From positions 1 to 7,236 of the forward strand of contig JASHXZ010000235.1 in assembly GCA_030043285.1 (NCBI GenBank): a DNA stretch of 7,236 nt, in the 5' to 3' direction. The translations under genes and the position numbers were made by a program. This document shows, one piece after another, positions 5,208-7,236 of this stretch. The notes under the pieces were generated by a model. The model was not told the origin of the DNA, did no database searches, and saw only the letters and a list, made by a program, of their open reading frames with translations. Each line of letters starts with the position of its first letter. Positions within the stretch are counted from its first letter, which is position 1. Source of the stretch: Xanthobacteraceae bacterium (GTDB lineage: Bacteria > Pseudomonadota > Alphaproteobacteria > Rhizobiales > Xanthobacteraceae).

Positions 5208-7236
5208 ATGATGAGCGCGCGAATGAAAATCCTCGGCATCGACGTAGGCTCGACGACCGTCAAAGGCGTCCTGATCGAGAACGATCGGACGCTCTGGCAA
5301 GCCTATCGCCGCCACCACACCAAGCAGGCGGAGACCGTGCTCGAATTCCTTGAGCAGATGGAGAACGAGCACGCCCTACAGCCGGGACGCGACGCCATTC
5401 TGTTTACGGGTTCGGGCAGCGGCTTCATCGCCCCGCTGGTCGGCGGCCGCTTCATTCAGGAAGTCGTTGCGGTTGCGGCGGCCGTCGAGCGTTTTCATCC
5501 TCAGGTGAGCTTCGTCTCCGAGATCGGCGGCGAGGACATGAAGACGATCTTCTTCACCACCTCGACCAACGGCAAGAGCAAACAGGTCTACATGCAGTCG
5601 GCCTGCAGCGGCGGCACCGGAACGTTCATCGAGAAGACCGCGCGCAAACTGAACGTCACGCCGGAAAACCTGGCGCAGATGAATACCGACGGCTTGGCGC
5701 TGCACAAGATCAGCTCGAAATGCGGGATTTTCGCCGAAGCCGACGCCAACACGCTCATCAAGGGCGGCGTGGCCGTCGAGGAGATAATGGCCAGCCTGTT
5801 CGAAGCTGTCGTCTACCAGAACCTCGCGACGCTGACCAAGGGCAACACACCGATACCCGAAGTGTTGTTGCTCGGCGGCCCCAACCTGTTCTTCAAGGGT
5901 TTGCAGCAGGCTTGGCGTCGCAATCTCACCGCGCTCTGGGCGGAGCGGCAGATCAGCTCCAGCCAGGATGCGGGCGCGTTGATCCACATCCCGGCTGAAG
6001 CCTTGTACTATGCGAGCCTCGGCTGCATCGAGATCGCCAAACACGACGGCGGCTCGCCGTCTCATTATTCCGGCACCGCCGAACTGCGCCGCTGGATCGA
6101 GCACGGCCAACACGAAGAGAAGGCCAAGCAGGGCGGCAAAGCTTTGGTGTCGGGCGACGCCGAGCGCGACGCGTTCCTGAGCAAATATGCGGTGGCGCGA
6201 CCTGCCGTCGCTGCGCAGCCGGAACGATCCACCCCGCATGCGAGCGATCGCGCGACGATTCCGGTGTCGGTCGGCTGCGATTTCGGCAGCACGACCGCCA
6301 AGGCCGTCGTTCTGGCGGCCGATAAAGCGCTCCTGTTTACCTGCTACGCGCTCTCCCGCGGCAATCCGATCGAGGACGCCAAGGATCTGTTTCGGCAGAT
6401 CCGGCAGGCCGGGTTCGAGACCATTGGCGGGCTCGCGCTCACCGGCTACGGCAAGGATTTGTTGAACGACATTCTCGGCGCCGACGTCGGCGTGGTCGAG
6501 ACGGTGGCGCACGCGCGCGCCGCGCTGCATTTTTTCCCTGACGCCGACGTGATCTGCGACGTCGGCGGCTGCGACGTCAAAGTCATGATCCTGCGCAACG
6601 GGGCCGTGGCCGACTTCCGCCTCAACTCACAATGCTCGTCGGGCAACGGCGCTTTTCTCCAAGGCGTGGCGGAGCGCTACAACGTGCCGCTCGAGGATTA
6701 TGCCGACCACGCGTTTCGCGCCAAATCGTTGCCGCAGCTCGCCATGGGGTGCGGCGTCTTCCTGCAATCCGACATCGTCAATCAGCAGCGCAAGGGCTGG
6801 TCGGCCGACGAGATCATGGCTTCTCTCGCCGCGGTGCTGCCGCTCAATGTGTGGGTCTATGCCTGCCAGCTGCAGAACCTGCGCGCAGTCGGGCGGAAAT
6901 TCGTGCTGCAGGGCGGCACGCACCGCAATGCCGCCGTGGTCAAGGCCCAGGTCGATTTCATCACCAGCAAGGTGCCGGACGCCGAGATAGTGATTCACCC
7001 TTATTCCGGCGAAGCGGGCGCGATCGGCGCCGCGTTATGCGCGGCCGATGTGGCGGGCAGCGAAAGCCGGTTTCGCGGCTTTGCCGCCGTCGAAGCGCTC
7101 ACGTACCGGACCACGACCAACGATCACACGGTCTGCCATTGGTGCAGCTGCAACTGCAAGCGCACGTTCATCGATGTGCAGCTGCCCGGCGCTGCGGGGC
7201 GGCCATGGAGCAAAATTCCCGTCCCCGACGGCTGGG
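5208..7236 (+). CDS. Tandem BcrAD/BadFG-type ATPase (dehydratase activase), 3'-truncated by window
   Basis: Open from ATG at 5208 to the window end (676 codons, no stop), so the C-terminus is missing. It has two ASKHA-fold activase domains of the HgdC/BadF/BcrA family, which hydrolyse ATP to drive one electron into a dehydratase or reductase partner. Domain 1 (about 7-276): phosphate loop G-I-D-V-G-S-T-T-V-K at 10-19, E-I-G-G-E-D-M-K at 105-112, Cys133 in C-S-G-G-T-G-T-F, Cys172 in K-C-G-I-F-A-E, L-L-G-G-P at 221-225. Domain 2 (about 352-612): G-C-D-F-G-S-T-T-A-K at 356-365, D-V-G-G-C-D-V-K at 451-458, Cys476 in C-S-S-G-N-G-A-F, Cys515 in G-C-G-V-F. These Cys pairs are where HgdC binds its bridging [4Fe-4S]. 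A further C-x2-C-x-C-x-C follows at 643-650. Length and order fit the long family that continues into DUF2229. In-frame ATGs at 5211 and 5223 are alternative starts; no clear RBS decides. Last in the visible operon. Confidence 0.87.
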   Translation, partial: MMSARMKILGIDVGSTTVKGVLIENDRTLWQAYRRHHTKQAETVLEFLEQMENEHALQPGRDAILFTGSGSGFIAPLVGGRFIQEVVAVAAAVERFHPQVSFVSEIGGEDMKTIFFTTSTNGKSKQVYMQSACSGGTGTFIEKTARKLNVTPENLAQMNTDGLALHKISSKCGIFAEADANTLIKGGVAVEEIMASLFEAVVYQNLATLTKGNTPIPEVLLLGGPNLFFKGLQQAWRRNLTALWAERQISSSQDAGALIHIPAEALYYASLGCIEIAKHDGGSPSHYSGTAELRRWIEHGQHEEKAKQGGKALVSGDAERDAFLSKYAVARPAVAAQPERSTPHASDRATIPVSVGCDFGSTTAKAVVLAADKALLFTCYALSRGNPIEDAKDLFRQIRQAGFETIGGLALTGYGKDLLNDILGADVGVVETVAHARAALHFFPDADVICDVGGCDVKVMILRNGAVADFRLNSQCSSGNGAFLQGVAERYNVPLEDYADHAFRAKSLPQLAMGCGVFLQSDIVNQQRKGWSADEIMASLAAVLPLNVWVYACQLQNLRAVGRKFVLQGGTHRNAAVVKAQVDFITSKVPDAEIVIHPYSGEAGAIGAALCAADVAGSESRFRGFAAVEALTYRTTTNDHTVCHWCSCNCKRTFIDVQLPGAAGRPWSKIPVPDGW

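Noticed and set aside
5376..6530. 384-aa open frame on the minus strand
   Set aside because: It lies wholly antisense to the activase gene, whose motifs are clear; the frame is a GC-rich codon shadow with no recognisable domain.

Overview
The window reads as a chromosomal segment of a GC-rich proteobacterium. An alphaproteobacterium of the Bradyrhizobium/Rhodopseudomonas kind is my inference from codon use and gene types; no taxonomic marker is present. There are no rRNA, tRNA, CRISPR or transposase genes. Seven protein genes lie in two divergent transcription units that meet at about 1705-1796, with one possible very small extra ORF.

The minus-strand unit (1704 down to 44) encodes a divergent LspA-type signal peptidase II, followed by a LamG/concanavalin-like jellyroll protein. 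The latter has an N-terminal hydrophobic segment ending in a lipobox-like F-V-G-C, so it may be a lipoprotein. The plus-strand unit (1797 to beyond the right edge) encodes, in order: an Lgt-family membrane protein with several active-site substitutions; a stand-alone HgdB/DUF2229-like protein with conserved cysteines, related to 2-hydroxyacyl-CoA dehydratases and activase-related proteins; a small phosphopantetheine carrier protein; a one-TM protein of unknown function; and a long BcrAD/BadFG-type protein with two tandem ASKHA ATPase (activase) domains, cut off by the window end.

The core is an ATP-driven low-potential electron-transfer system: the activase hydrolyses ATP to push an electron from its Fe-S cluster into a dehydratase or reductase-like partner, here probably the HgdB-like protein. 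Two things are unusual. A carrier protein sits between partner and activase, suggesting a carrier-tethered rather than CoA-tethered substrate. Paralogues of two consecutive lipoprotein-maturation enzymes (Lgt and LspA), plus a candidate lipoprotein, sit back to back beside it. The carrier and one-TM genes lie in a sharp low-GC island (about 36% GC over 4501-4740 by hand count, against about 65% in a sampled stretch of the HgdB-like gene), so they may be a later insertion into the operon. What the whole locus makes or modifies is not known to me.
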